From Pseudomonadales bacterium (GTDB lineage: Bacteria; Pseudomonadota; Gammaproteobacteria; Pseudomonadales; Moraxellaceae), in contig JABEVH010000200.1 of the NCBI GenBank assembly GCA_013043915.1, forward strand, positions 1-11,330: a DNA stretch of 11,330 bases. Direction: 5' to 3'. Both the position numbers and the translations under genes were made by a program. Shown here piece by piece: positions 4,854 to 11,330 of the stretch. Position 1 is the stretch's first letter. Each line of letters begins with the position of its first letter. Below the pieces are notes generated by a model. That model ran no database searches, was not told where the DNA came from, and saw only the letters and a program-made list of their open reading frames with translations.

Positions 4854-6778
4854 GTGGGCAAAAAAATTACTTTCAGTTCACCTTGGGGCCTGTACAGTCC
4901 TTTGTGTCCCAAGCTCGTCGTACCCGCGATTTCTGGGCAGGATCCTTCATTCTTTCATGGTTATCCGGCGTTGCTATCGAGGCCATTAGACTTCAGGGGG
5001 GCGAAGTCAAATTTCCAGTTCCTGATGAAAAGTTCATGACAGCCCTAACCAGCCGGATACCAGATCAACAGGGAACATCCGTATCCCAGCAAGGTTGCAT
5101 ACCCAACCGGTTTAAGGCTGTCTCCTCAGCTGTTCCTAAGACATTCAACGGCCATTTAGTGGAAGAAGCTGTAAAATTTGCATGGTTCAGTTTAGCTGAA
5201 ATTATCTGGAACAATGATCTTGCTGATATTGCTTCTCCAAGCTGCCGTGCAATCTGGAATCGTCAGGTAGAGAGCTTCTGGGAAATCAGCTGGGTCATTT
5301 CCCAGGAAGATAATCCATCCCTCATTGACCAACGTAAAAATACACGTACCTGGATGCCCAGCGATGAGCCTGGCAATAAGTGTATGGTCATGAATGGATG
5401 GCAGGAATTATCATCCATCGAAAAACCTGATATGCAGGCGGTCAACAGCTTTTGGAGTAATGTACGCTCACCTCGTCCTAAAATGGCTCAAGGCATGTTC
5501 ACCGATATTCGAGAGGGTGAACAGCTATGTGCTATTGCTTTTATTAAGCGTCGTTTTGCTCGCTACTTTGCAGATGTCGAAGGTGTTTTCCCAGGATTTT
5601 CGCAAGCATCCTTTCATTGCTGGGACGTTCCTGTAAATGTCCCCTCTGTCTCCTTTATTGCCGCAGTTCCTTGGTTAGCGCACACCATCGCCCACGCTGA
5701 TCTAAACAGGTTTCGTGAGTTTTATGAAGCGGCGCGGACCATTACAGATCTTGATGAGATTAAGACCGACATCGACTGCATAAGACAGGCTGTGTTTAAA
5801 CGATCTGGTTTTGACCGGCGTTGGGCTGGACTCGATGGCAATATCTACTTTGAAGATAGCCTGCTCAATAGCAACATTTATCCTGATCAGGACAAAGCTA
5901 GCCGTGTCAACAAATTACGAAAAATGCTGATTCACCGGAGTGACGAACCGGCAATTGAAGAACCAAGCCCTTTCTACGCAATCCTGTTGATGGATGGTGA
6001 TCAATTGGGTAAACATATGGGGGAGCATAAGAATCAAAATCCTATCAGCAATGCGCTTAATAGGTTCACCTCAGCAGTTCCTGATCTTGTTAGGAAATAC
6101 GATGGCTTCTTGGTTTATGCAGGAGGGGACGATGTTCTGGCAATTTTGCCCATGCAAAATGCCATGAACTGCGCCAATGCTTTGCGTCTGAAGTATGCGG
6201 CGTGTTTTCGGGAACAAGCATCTTGGATTGAGTCAACCCTGTCAGGTGCTATTGAATATGTGCATATACGGACACCGCTGACACGCATACTCAGTGATGC
6301 ACATAATCTTCTGGATGCAGTTGCCAAGGAAAAAATTGGCAGAAATGCGCTGGCTATCCGTGTATGGAAGCCAGGGGGACTGGTGATTGAATGGGCGGCT
6401 CCATGGGAAAAACTGGTTCAAATTGATCAAGTGATTCTTGAAAAACTGGCTGATGATTTTCGGCAGCAAGACAGTGCATTTACCAGTAAATTTTTCTTTC
6501 GACTGGAACGTATTATTGATCGCTTTCGCGTGGATGATTTAACTCACTTGTCTCCCCTTTTGCTGGCCGAATTCCTTCATTCGGGTGGTCAAATAGAGAG
6601 AAACATATCACCTATAGAACAGCGAGACTTGCAGGAAAAATTTGATGCTCTTGTCGACCAATGTTTGTGTTGGCAAAGAAAATTTCCAGGTGATCTTGAA
6701 CCAGAGCTTCGTGGTATCTCTGTTAATGCTGCCATGCTAGTTCGTTTTCTTGCACACAAGGGGCTTGAGAGGGAATGA
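4850..6778 (+). CDS. cmr2: Type III-B Cas10 subunit Cmr2, without HD domain
   Basis: Cmr2 is the large subunit of the Cmr complex. On target RNA binding its palm domains can convert ATP into cyclic oligoadenylate. The protein begins directly with FTLGPVQSFVSQARRTRDFWAGS (residues about 10-32, given here as FTLGPVQSFVSQ and ARRTRDFWAGS), which in longer Cmr2 proteins follows an N-terminal HD nuclease domain. At 642 aa it has no HD domain, so DNA cutting by this subunit is unlikely. The first palm carries MDGDQLGK (381-388) and the second the intact GGDD at 425-428, so cyclase activity is expected. The region around EPGNKCMVMNG, where many Cmr2 proteins have a C-x-x-C zinc site, keeps only one Cys. 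Start and stop overlap cmr1 and cmr3 by ATGA. Confidence 0.95.
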   Translation: MSGQKNYFQFTLGPVQSFVSQARRTRDFWAGSFILSWLSGVAIEAIRLQGGEVKFPVPDEKFMTALTSRIPDQQGTSVSQQGCIPNRFKAVSSAVPKTFNGHLVEEAVKFAWFSLAEIIWNNDLADIASPSCRAIWNRQVESFWEISWVISQEDNPSLIDQRKNTRTWMPSDEPGNKCMVMNGWQELSSIEKPDMQAVNSFWSNVRSPRPKMAQGMFTDIREGEQLCAIAFIKRRFARYFADVEGVFPGFSQASFHCWDVPVNVPSVSFIAAVPWLAHTIAHADLNRFREFYEAARTITDLDEIKTDIDCIRQAVFKRSGFDRRWAGLDGNIYFEDSLLNSNIYPDQDKASRVNKLRKMLIHRSDEPAIEEPSPFYAILLMDGDQLGKHMGEHKNQNPISNALNRFTSAVPDLVRKYDGFLVYAGGDDVLAILPMQNAMNCANALRLKYAACFREQASWIESTLSGAIEYVHIRTPLTRILSDAHNLLDAVAKEKIGRNALAIRVWKPGGLVIEWAAPWEKLVQIDQVILEKLADDFRQQDSAFTSKFFFRLERIIDRFRVDDLTHLSPLLLAEFLHSGGQIERNISPIEQRDLQEKFDALVDQCLCWQRKFPGDLEPELRGISVNAAMLVRFLAHKGLERE

Positions 6779-7980
6779 TGATGGCAGCTACTATACAATT
6801 TGAACCTTTTGATACTTGGTTTTTCCGAGAGTCCCGCCCTCAAGGCAGCATTGGGGGTAGTGAACTTTCCAGCGTATTTCCACCCCCAGCTAGAACATTA
6901 GCTGGTGCCATACGAACTTGGGTAGGTGATGCTTGGCATCAGCAGCATGGTACTTGCTGGGCTGATTTTTTCGATAATGTTGAACTACAGCGCCTGATAG
7001 GCTTGGGTGACCAGTTAGGTCTGATCAAGTTTAGAGGTCCATTCCTCAGTCGTGAACGGGACGGGACGCATGAAAGACTGTATCCATTACCTCAAAACGT
7101 GGCAACATTGCCTCATCCAAATAACCTAAACCACAGCATCAATTTTTTGCTCGAGGTATCAGACCCTGTCACTAGTGACTTAGGACACGTCAGATTACTC
7201 CGTTTCCCTCCATTGGTTCCTGGCATCACCTCCCTTGCAGGAGCTCAGCCATATGAGAATGCCTGGATCACAACTAGGGGGCTGCAAGCCATACTGCAAG
7301 GTATGGCGCCACAGGAAAGCGAGATTCTGCATCAAACTGACCTAGTGACCGAAGAACCACGATTGGGTATTGCCCGAAATAATCGGCAGGGTAGCACCGT
7401 TAAGGGGCTGCTTTATCAGACTCGGCACTTGCGTTTAGTTCAGGATCAGCAGATCAAGGTGGAAATGGATCTTATAGGAACAGACCAACATTTCCCTGAT
7501 ACAGCTCTGGCTCGCTTGGGAGGCGAAGGCAGATTATGTAGTCTACGAGTGAAACAAGGTTTGGACTCATTACCTGCACCTTTACTCCCCGGAGATGTCT
7601 CTGAAATACGTGGGTTAGTGTTGTACTTGCTGACTCCTGCCCGTTTTCTTGATGGTTCCGGTAAGCCCACCTGGCTACCTAATGGTTTTCAGGCATCGGT
7701 TTATGAAGGTGCCGATACTTGGGTGGGTGAGTTTGCAGGGATCACCCTTAGGTTACACGCTATGGCCATAAGTAAGGTTCACAGAGAGGGAGGGTGGGAT
7801 ATGGCTACTCACAAAGAACGCGTGATGTATAGCTATACGCCCGCTGGATCAGCTTACTACATGCAGCCTATAGGGGAACACCTTGATTGGTCTGCGATAA
7901 TTCACTCAATTCATCTCAGCCAGTGGGGAGAAGAGCAGGATTTGGGGCGCGGACTGATTGCCTGTGGCTTGTGGCTTTAA
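6775..7980 (+). CDS. cmr3: Type III-B CRISPR protein Cmr3 (Cas5-like)
   Basis: Cmr3 is the Cas5-group subunit that, with Cmr2, holds the 5' tag of the crRNA at the foot of the complex. The N-terminus has the family signature EPFDTWFFRESRP (residues 10-22), then SSVFPPPARTLAGAIRTWVG, in which the conserved PP..R.LAGA.R segment is clear. Further on there are the LGIARNNR segment and the terminal GRGLIACGLWL, which corresponds to the glycine-rich RAMP ending. At 401 aa it has family length. The start is at one of three ATGs (6775, 6778, 6781); the first overlaps the cmr2 stop as ATGA and has GAGAGGGA just upstream. A 27-base gap separates it from cmr4. Confidence 0.93.
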   Translation: MMMAATIQFEPFDTWFFRESRPQGSIGGSELSSVFPPPARTLAGAIRTWVGDAWHQQHGTCWADFFDNVELQRLIGLGDQLGLIKFRGPFLSRERDGTHERLYPLPQNVATLPHPNNLNHSINFLLEVSDPVTSDLGHVRLLRFPPLVPGITSLAGAQPYENAWITTRGLQAILQGMAPQESEILHQTDLVTEEPRLGIARNNRQGSTVKGLLYQTRHLRLVQDQQIKVEMDLIGTDQHFPDTALARLGGEGRLCSLRVKQGLDSLPAPLLPGDVSEIRGLVLYLLTPARFLDGSGKPTWLPNGFQASVYEGADTWVGEFAGITLRLHAMAISKVHREGGWDMATHKERVMYSYTPAGSAYYMQPIGEHLDWSAIIHSIHLSQWGEEQDLGRGLIACGLWL

Positions 7981-8007
7981 TCAATTGATTTAAACTGAGG
8001 GATTTTC

Positions 8008-8913
8008 ATGACTACTGCTAGTTCTTTAGTGTTACTTACGGCTGAGACATCCATTCATGCTGGGGCAGGTCAATCTGTCAGCGGTATTGATCTACCCATC
8101 CAGAGGGAGAGTCATACGGGCTGGCCATGTGTATACGGATCGGCTGTCAAGGGAGCCTTGCGAGCCAAAGCAGAAACAAGACAAATTTTATCCAGCCAAG
8201 AGATTGCTATGTTATTTGGCCCAGATGTTACTGCCAAAAGCAAGGATGGTGATGCTCACGCAGGAGCTTTGATGGTAGGGGATGCCAGATTGCTATTACT
8301 TCCCGTACGCTCGCTTAACAGTCATTTTAAGTGGGTAACCTGTCCAGCTTTACTTGAGCGATTTAGCAAAGACATTCGGCGCTTGCAAGTTGCCATTGAG
8401 ATACCTGCGCTTCCTGCCAAGATGAGTGAATCGGCTGCCTTAGTGACTGAAGCGAAGGAGGGGGGGCAGCTTTTTTTGGAAGAATATCGCCTGACCCCAC
8501 AAAATGATCCTTTAGTGTCTTCGTGGTGTGCTGTATTAGCAAAGCTAACTCACAGCCTATCAGAAGATTCATTAAAGGGTCAGTTAGTCATCGTGCATGA
8601 CGACATCTTTGCCTATTTGTCGAGGTTCTGCACCGCCGTTAATCCTCACATTGCCATTGATTCAGCTACTAAGACCGTTCGTGCCGGAGCCTTATGGTAT
8701 GAGGAATCTTTGCCTTCTGAAACGGTTATGTATGTTGCACTAGCATCTAGTGCATCTCGCCGACGCAATGAAATTGTTAGTGCCCAAGTCTGTCTTGATC
8801 TAGTTCATACCCAGCTACTGGGTATAACTACACCTTATCTGCAGCTGGGAGGCAATGAGACTACGGGGATGGGTTGGTGTCGAGTCCATATACTTGCAAG
8901 CAATGAACAATGA
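8008..8913 (+). CDS. cmr4: Type III-B CRISPR RAMP protein Cmr4, target RNA nuclease
   Basis: Cmr4 is the Cas7 backbone subunit, present in several copies along the crRNA, that cuts target RNA at 6-base intervals. The motif GIDLPIQRESHTGWP starts at residue 26. Asp28 corresponds to the catalytic Asp26 of the Pyrococcus Cmr4, so the slicer site is intact. It is followed by SAVKGALR (45-52), the RAMP nucleic-acid binding helix, and the C-terminal glycine-rich loop LGGNETTGMGW (280-290). At 301 aa it is normal in length. GAGGG upstream of the ATG serves as ribosome binding site. The stop overlaps the cmr5 ATG by ATGA (8910-8913). Confidence 0.95.
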   Translation: MTTASSLVLLTAETSIHAGAGQSVSGIDLPIQRESHTGWPCVYGSAVKGALRAKAETRQILSSQEIAMLFGPDVTAKSKDGDAHAGALMVGDARLLLLPVRSLNSHFKWVTCPALLERFSKDIRRLQVAIEIPALPAKMSESAALVTEAKEGGQLFLEEYRLTPQNDPLVSSWCAVLAKLTHSLSEDSLKGQLVIVHDDIFAYLSRFCTAVNPHIAIDSATKTVRAGALWYEESLPSETVMYVALASSASRRRNEIVSAQVCLDLVHTQLLGITTPYLQLGGNETTGMGWCRVHILASNEQ

Positions 8914-9329
8914 GGCAAAAAAATCTCATGGATAAATCGATGGATCAGTATCGGGCAGAATTTGCCTTACAAAAAATCAGATTATTTTCCACCAGGGATG
9001 CCCGACAACAAAAGGAGTTCCGTTCTTACGTGTCTGGCCTTCCGGCTATGATACATATGAAAGGCCTAGGACAGGCCATGGCTTTTTGTCTTAGCCGAAA
9101 TGCTGCGCCATACGAATTTTTATATCGGGTGCTCAGTGAATGGCTTTGTCAAAACGAACATGGACGCATCTACCACGACCAGGGACTTGATCTCATGGTA
9201 GCGCTCACGCAAGACACCATGAGCAAGTATATGTCAGCCCAGGTTGAGGCCCAGGAGTTACTTCTATTTTTGAAAAAATTTGCAGTTGCTTATCTGGATA
9301 ATAATTGTAACCAGCAAGCAGGAGGATAA
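8910..9329 (+). CDS. cmr5: Type III-B CRISPR small subunit Cmr5
   Basis: Cmr5 is the small helical subunit (Cas11 group) that lines the minor filament beside Cmr4 and contacts the target strand. The signature RSYVSGLPAMIHMKGLGQAMAFCL (about residues 38-61, here as RSYVSGLPAMI and GLGQAMAFCL) is typical, as is the C-terminal AQVEAQELLLFLKKFAVAYL. At 139 aa it has family length. The ATG at 8910 overlaps the cmr4 stop; an alternative ATG at 8928 has GAGG 12 bases upstream and would give 133 aa, so the exact start is open. It ends two bases before the cmr6 ATG. Confidence 0.93.
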   Translation: MRQKNLMDKSMDQYRAEFALQKIRLFSTRDARQQKEFRSYVSGLPAMIHMKGLGQAMAFCLSRNAAPYEFLYRVLSEWLCQNEHGRIYHDQGLDLMVALTQDTMSKYMSAQVEAQELLLFLKKFAVAYLDNNCNQQAGG

Positions 9330-9331
9330 GC

Positions 9332-10456
9332 ATGCCCCTTCCCTTATATCAAAATGACTGTAAGATGCCGCAGCGAAAAGACTTATATGCGCATAGCGGT
9401 CTCTGGTTTGATCGTTTTTTTGGTGAATATTCCTCAACATTTCATAAGGTCAACGAAAGTCGAACAGAATGGTTGTCTAATTTCAAGGAAGCAGGCCATA
9501 AAGAACAACTTGAACTACATGCACACCGACTTTGTAATCTGGCCCAATCTCTTCAGGGGAGTTACAGGGTTTTCAAAACAAAAAGTAACTTTGTCACTGG
9601 AATGGGCAATCCCCATCCTGTAGAAAATGGTTTTACTTGGCACCCAACCTTAGCAGTCCCCTACATTCCTGGCTCTGCTGTTAAAGGCTTAGTCCGTACT
9701 GTTGTTGAGACTTCGTACTCTGGAGAAGATAAATTAGATATCCTAACTTCATGGTTTGGCTCTGAAAATAAGGATGATGTTGCAGAGCGGAGTGGTGGGT
9801 TTATTTTTTTCGATGCAATTCCTGTACAACCACTCAGGCTAGGTGTTGAAATCATGACACCTCACATGGGTAAATGGTATCAAAATGGTGCTGAACCTCG
9901 GCATACGCATGAGTCAATCCCATCAGATTGGCATGAACCAATACCCATTCCCTATCTAGTAGCTAGGGAAACTGCCTTCATATTCTGCATAGCACCTCGA
10001 TCACTCGACTCAGTCAAGTATATGGATGATGTCATGGATGCATTAATCCATGGATTGAAATATCTAGGTATGGGCGCCAAAACGTCCATCGGGAGTGGGC
10101 TCATGTTTGTTGATACCCAACTCACTGTAACCTTTACTGAAAAACAAGAAGCACATGTCCATGAGGTTATGAAGCAGGCTGAATTAGCCAGCCTGTCACC
10201 TGAGCAACAGAGAATTGTATATTGGAAAAATAAACTCAACGCTATCAAACTCATGTTAAGAGCTAATACACCTGAGTTTGGTGTGTTCATGCGCGAACTA
10301 GCAAACCAGGTGCAGGAAGCTCTAGATTGGCCCTTGGCTACACGAAATGACTTGGCTGACTTGATCAAAAATGCAGAAAAAGACAACAAGTTTCAGGTAA
10401 CAGACAACAAGAGAAAGGAATATAAGGCGCTGATATCTAAGTTGCGTGGTTCTTGA
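9332..10456 (+). CDS. cmr6: Type III-B CRISPR RAMP protein Cmr6
   Basis: Cmr6 is the Cas7-like subunit that caps the Cmr4 filament next to Cmr1 near the 3' end of the crRNA. The core carries GMGNPHPVENGF (90-101), PYIPGSAVKGLVR (110-122) and the glycine loop GAKTSIGSGLMFV (248-260), all typical of Cmr6. After about residue 265 a roughly 110-residue tail follows that is highly charged and helical, rich in Lys, Glu, Asn and Leu, beyond the RAMP fold. The start at 9332 has AGGAGG just upstream. It is the last gene of the effector operon; a 5-bp stem (GACTG/CAGTC near 10474-10488) follows but lacks a T-run, so I do not call it a terminator. Confidence 0.93.
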   Translation: MPLPLYQNDCKMPQRKDLYAHSGLWFDRFFGEYSSTFHKVNESRTEWLSNFKEAGHKEQLELHAHRLCNLAQSLQGSYRVFKTKSNFVTGMGNPHPVENGFTWHPTLAVPYIPGSAVKGLVRTVVETSYSGEDKLDILTSWFGSENKDDVAERSGGFIFFDAIPVQPLRLGVEIMTPHMGKWYQNGAEPRHTHESIPSDWHEPIPIPYLVARETAFIFCIAPRSLDSVKYMDDVMDALIHGLKYLGMGAKTSIGSGLMFVDTQLTVTFTEKQEAHVHEVMKQAELASLSPEQQRIVYWKNKLNAIKLMLRANTPEFGVFMRELANQVQEALDWPLATRNDLADLIKNAEKDNKFQVTDNKRKEYKALISKLRGS

Positions 10457-10497
10457 CACAGCTCAAAATTACGGACTGCTTCACAGTCAATTCTGCA

Positions 10498-10579
10498 CTA
10501 GATTGTTTGAATTGCCTGATGGCATATGGATGCAAAGCACCTGAAATTTATTGGTCGGTGTGCTCGTGAGGCAATCTAG
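10498..10579. repeat. Inverted repeat with nested stems downstream of cmr6
   Basis: An 8-bp perfect inverted repeat, CTAGATTG (10498-10505) and CAATCTAG (10572-10579), encloses 66 bases. Inside are short stems: TGCC/GGCA around a 4-base loop (10513-10524) and AGCAC/GTGCT with a long loop (about 10536-10564). An alternative outer pairing, ATTGCCT (10511-10517) with AGGCAAT (10569-10575), shares bases with the 8-bp one, so the two exclude each other. It could be a structured RNA, a remnant of a small mobile element, or a processing or termination signal for the cmr transcript. The rest of 10457-10701 shows no gene. Confidence 0.45.
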
Positions 10580-10690
10580 CATGTCTTATAGATAGTGAGT
10601 CTGTCAGGTTGCCAGGGCTGGAAGATGCAACTTTGCAAATTCTGGATTGGCGGCTTAACTGTTTTACCATGCCTGTATTGACTTACATTG

Positions 10691-10696
10691 AGGAGG
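10691..10696 (+). promoter_or_regulatory. Ribosome binding site deciding the start of the last gene
   Basis: AGGAGG, 5 bases before the ATG at 10702, is the best ribosome binding site near this gene. It favours the start at 10702 over the in-frame upstream start at 10609 (a TTG codon) and the ATG at 10669, which have none. Confidence 0.75.
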
Positions 10697-10701
10697 TAAA
10701 T

Positions 10702-11172
10702 ATGGGCATGCTGCTAGGTTTGATTGGAGTTATCTGGTATCTCATAAATAGATATCATCGTTCGAACCATGCTGGTTCGTCAGGGGCTGCCAGGGGAGCA
10801 AGATCTTCAGGTACTACTTTTAGTGGGCCGCTCACTTATGACCAGGATGATAGCCCTGTTTCCTATATGGAATATAGCCATGATTTCTATATGGATGACA
10901 TGCAGCATTTTAATCATTCTAGTGATACGTTCAGTTTTAGTACAGACTACATCGGTATAGATATCAACCCTGCAACAGGATTGCCGATGGCTGGTGGTTT
11001 AGATGTGATGGGCAACCCTTACGGTACAGATTTGCACAGCAACGACAGCTTCAGTACCACCGATTGGCATAGCCATGACAGCTTCAGTTCTATGGACTCA
11101 TTCAGTCACGATTGTTTCAGTTCGACAGATAGTTTTTCAAGCACAGACTGTGGTTTTAGTCATTTCGACTGA
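10702..11172 (+). CDS. Small membrane-anchored Ser/Asp/His-rich protein, 156 aa
   Basis: The function is unknown. Residues 2-16 (MLLGLIGVIWYLI within them) form one hydrophobic helix, followed by a basic RYHRSNH segment, so it is probably a single-pass membrane protein with a long polar tail. A middle motif, IDINPATGLPMAGG (about 86-99) followed by GNPYGTD, looks familiar from small proteobacterial hypothetical proteins, though I cannot name the family. The C-terminal 50 residues are low-complexity repeats of the type (H/S)DSFSS-(T/M)D with scattered His and two Cys, which could bind metal or stay disordered. AGGAGG precedes the ATG. It is separated from cmr6 by 245 bases and an inverted repeat, so it is probably not part of the effector operon, and any link with CRISPR rests on location alone. 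Confidence 0.7.
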   Translation: MGMLLGLIGVIWYLINRYHRSNHAGSSGAARGARSSGTTFSGPLTYDQDDSPVSYMEYSHDFYMDDMQHFNHSSDTFSFSTDYIGIDINPATGLPMAGGLDVMGNPYGTDLHSNDSFSTTDWHSHDSFSSMDSFSHDCFSSTDSFSSTDCGFSHFD

Positions 11173-11330
11173 TTTCATGGATATTAAGTACTAATATGAT
11201 AAATAATAATGGGGGCTCAATGGTTACTTTGGTGTCAGGCTCCGTGTGATCATATACCTGTTCGTAGCTGGCCACTCTTTAAAGCCCGAGCTATTTTATG
11301 CACAATGATCAGCGATCTCACCGAGTCATA

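Noticed and set aside
10609..10701. Upstream extension of the last gene by 31 residues
   Set aside because: It begins with TTG without a ribosome binding site, and AGGAGG at 10691-10696 clearly serves the ATG at 10702.
11173..11330. Possible gene start near the right edge
   Set aside because: Only very short frames are present; none has a convincing ribosome binding site or recognisable product before the window ends.

Overview
The window is a type III-B (Cmr) CRISPR-Cas locus, read almost entirely on the + strand, from a bacterium that is most likely a gamma- or betaproteobacterium. That guess rests on the style of the Cas proteins (a Cas10 of Cmr2 type without HD domain, a Csm6/NE0113-like fragment, Cas2 subfamilies I associate with proteobacteria) and a mid-range base composition. 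No rRNA, tRNA or housekeeping gene is present to confirm it. Gene order is cas2a-cas1a-cas1b-cas2b, a gap with a broken csm6-like gene, then cmr1-cmr2(cas10)-cmr3-cmr4-cmr5-cmr6.

Layout: 1-240 holds no gene I can support. 241-723 is an unrecognised gene on the - strand, divergent from the cas genes. 724-1028 is an intergenic region with three palindromic elements. 1029-3332 is the adaptation block with two Cas2 and two Cas1-family proteins. cas1a is normal and keeps its catalytic residues. cas1b is a shortened, strongly diverged Cas1 relative in which the metal-binding Glu appears to be Gln and the C-terminal His/acidic motif cannot be found. The two Cas2 proteins belong to visibly different subfamilies. 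3333-3863 holds a truncated CARF-type (Csm6/NE0113-like) gene and a doubtful small membrane-protein frame on the - strand. 3864-10456 is a compact six-gene Cmr effector operon with ATGA overlaps at three junctions. 10457-10701 is noncoding, with a large inverted repeat. 10702-11172 encodes a small membrane-anchored Ser/Asp/His-rich protein of unknown function. 11173-11330 shows nothing identifiable.

Working together: Cas1a with one or both Cas2 proteins would integrate spacers. Cmr1-6 would assemble with crRNA into an RNA-targeting complex, in which Cmr4 cuts target RNA and the Cmr2 palm domain (GGDD intact) could make cyclic oligoadenylate. The usual local receptor for that messenger appears broken. 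There is no CRISPR array and no cas6 in the window, so crRNA must come from elsewhere.

The most interesting point is the doubled adaptation module. An active Cas1 sits next to a catalytically degenerate Cas1 paralogue, each paired with a different Cas2, which raises the possibility of a heteromeric Cas1-Cas1b/Cas2a-Cas2b integrase. I cannot tell from the sequence alone whether this arrangement has been described before.
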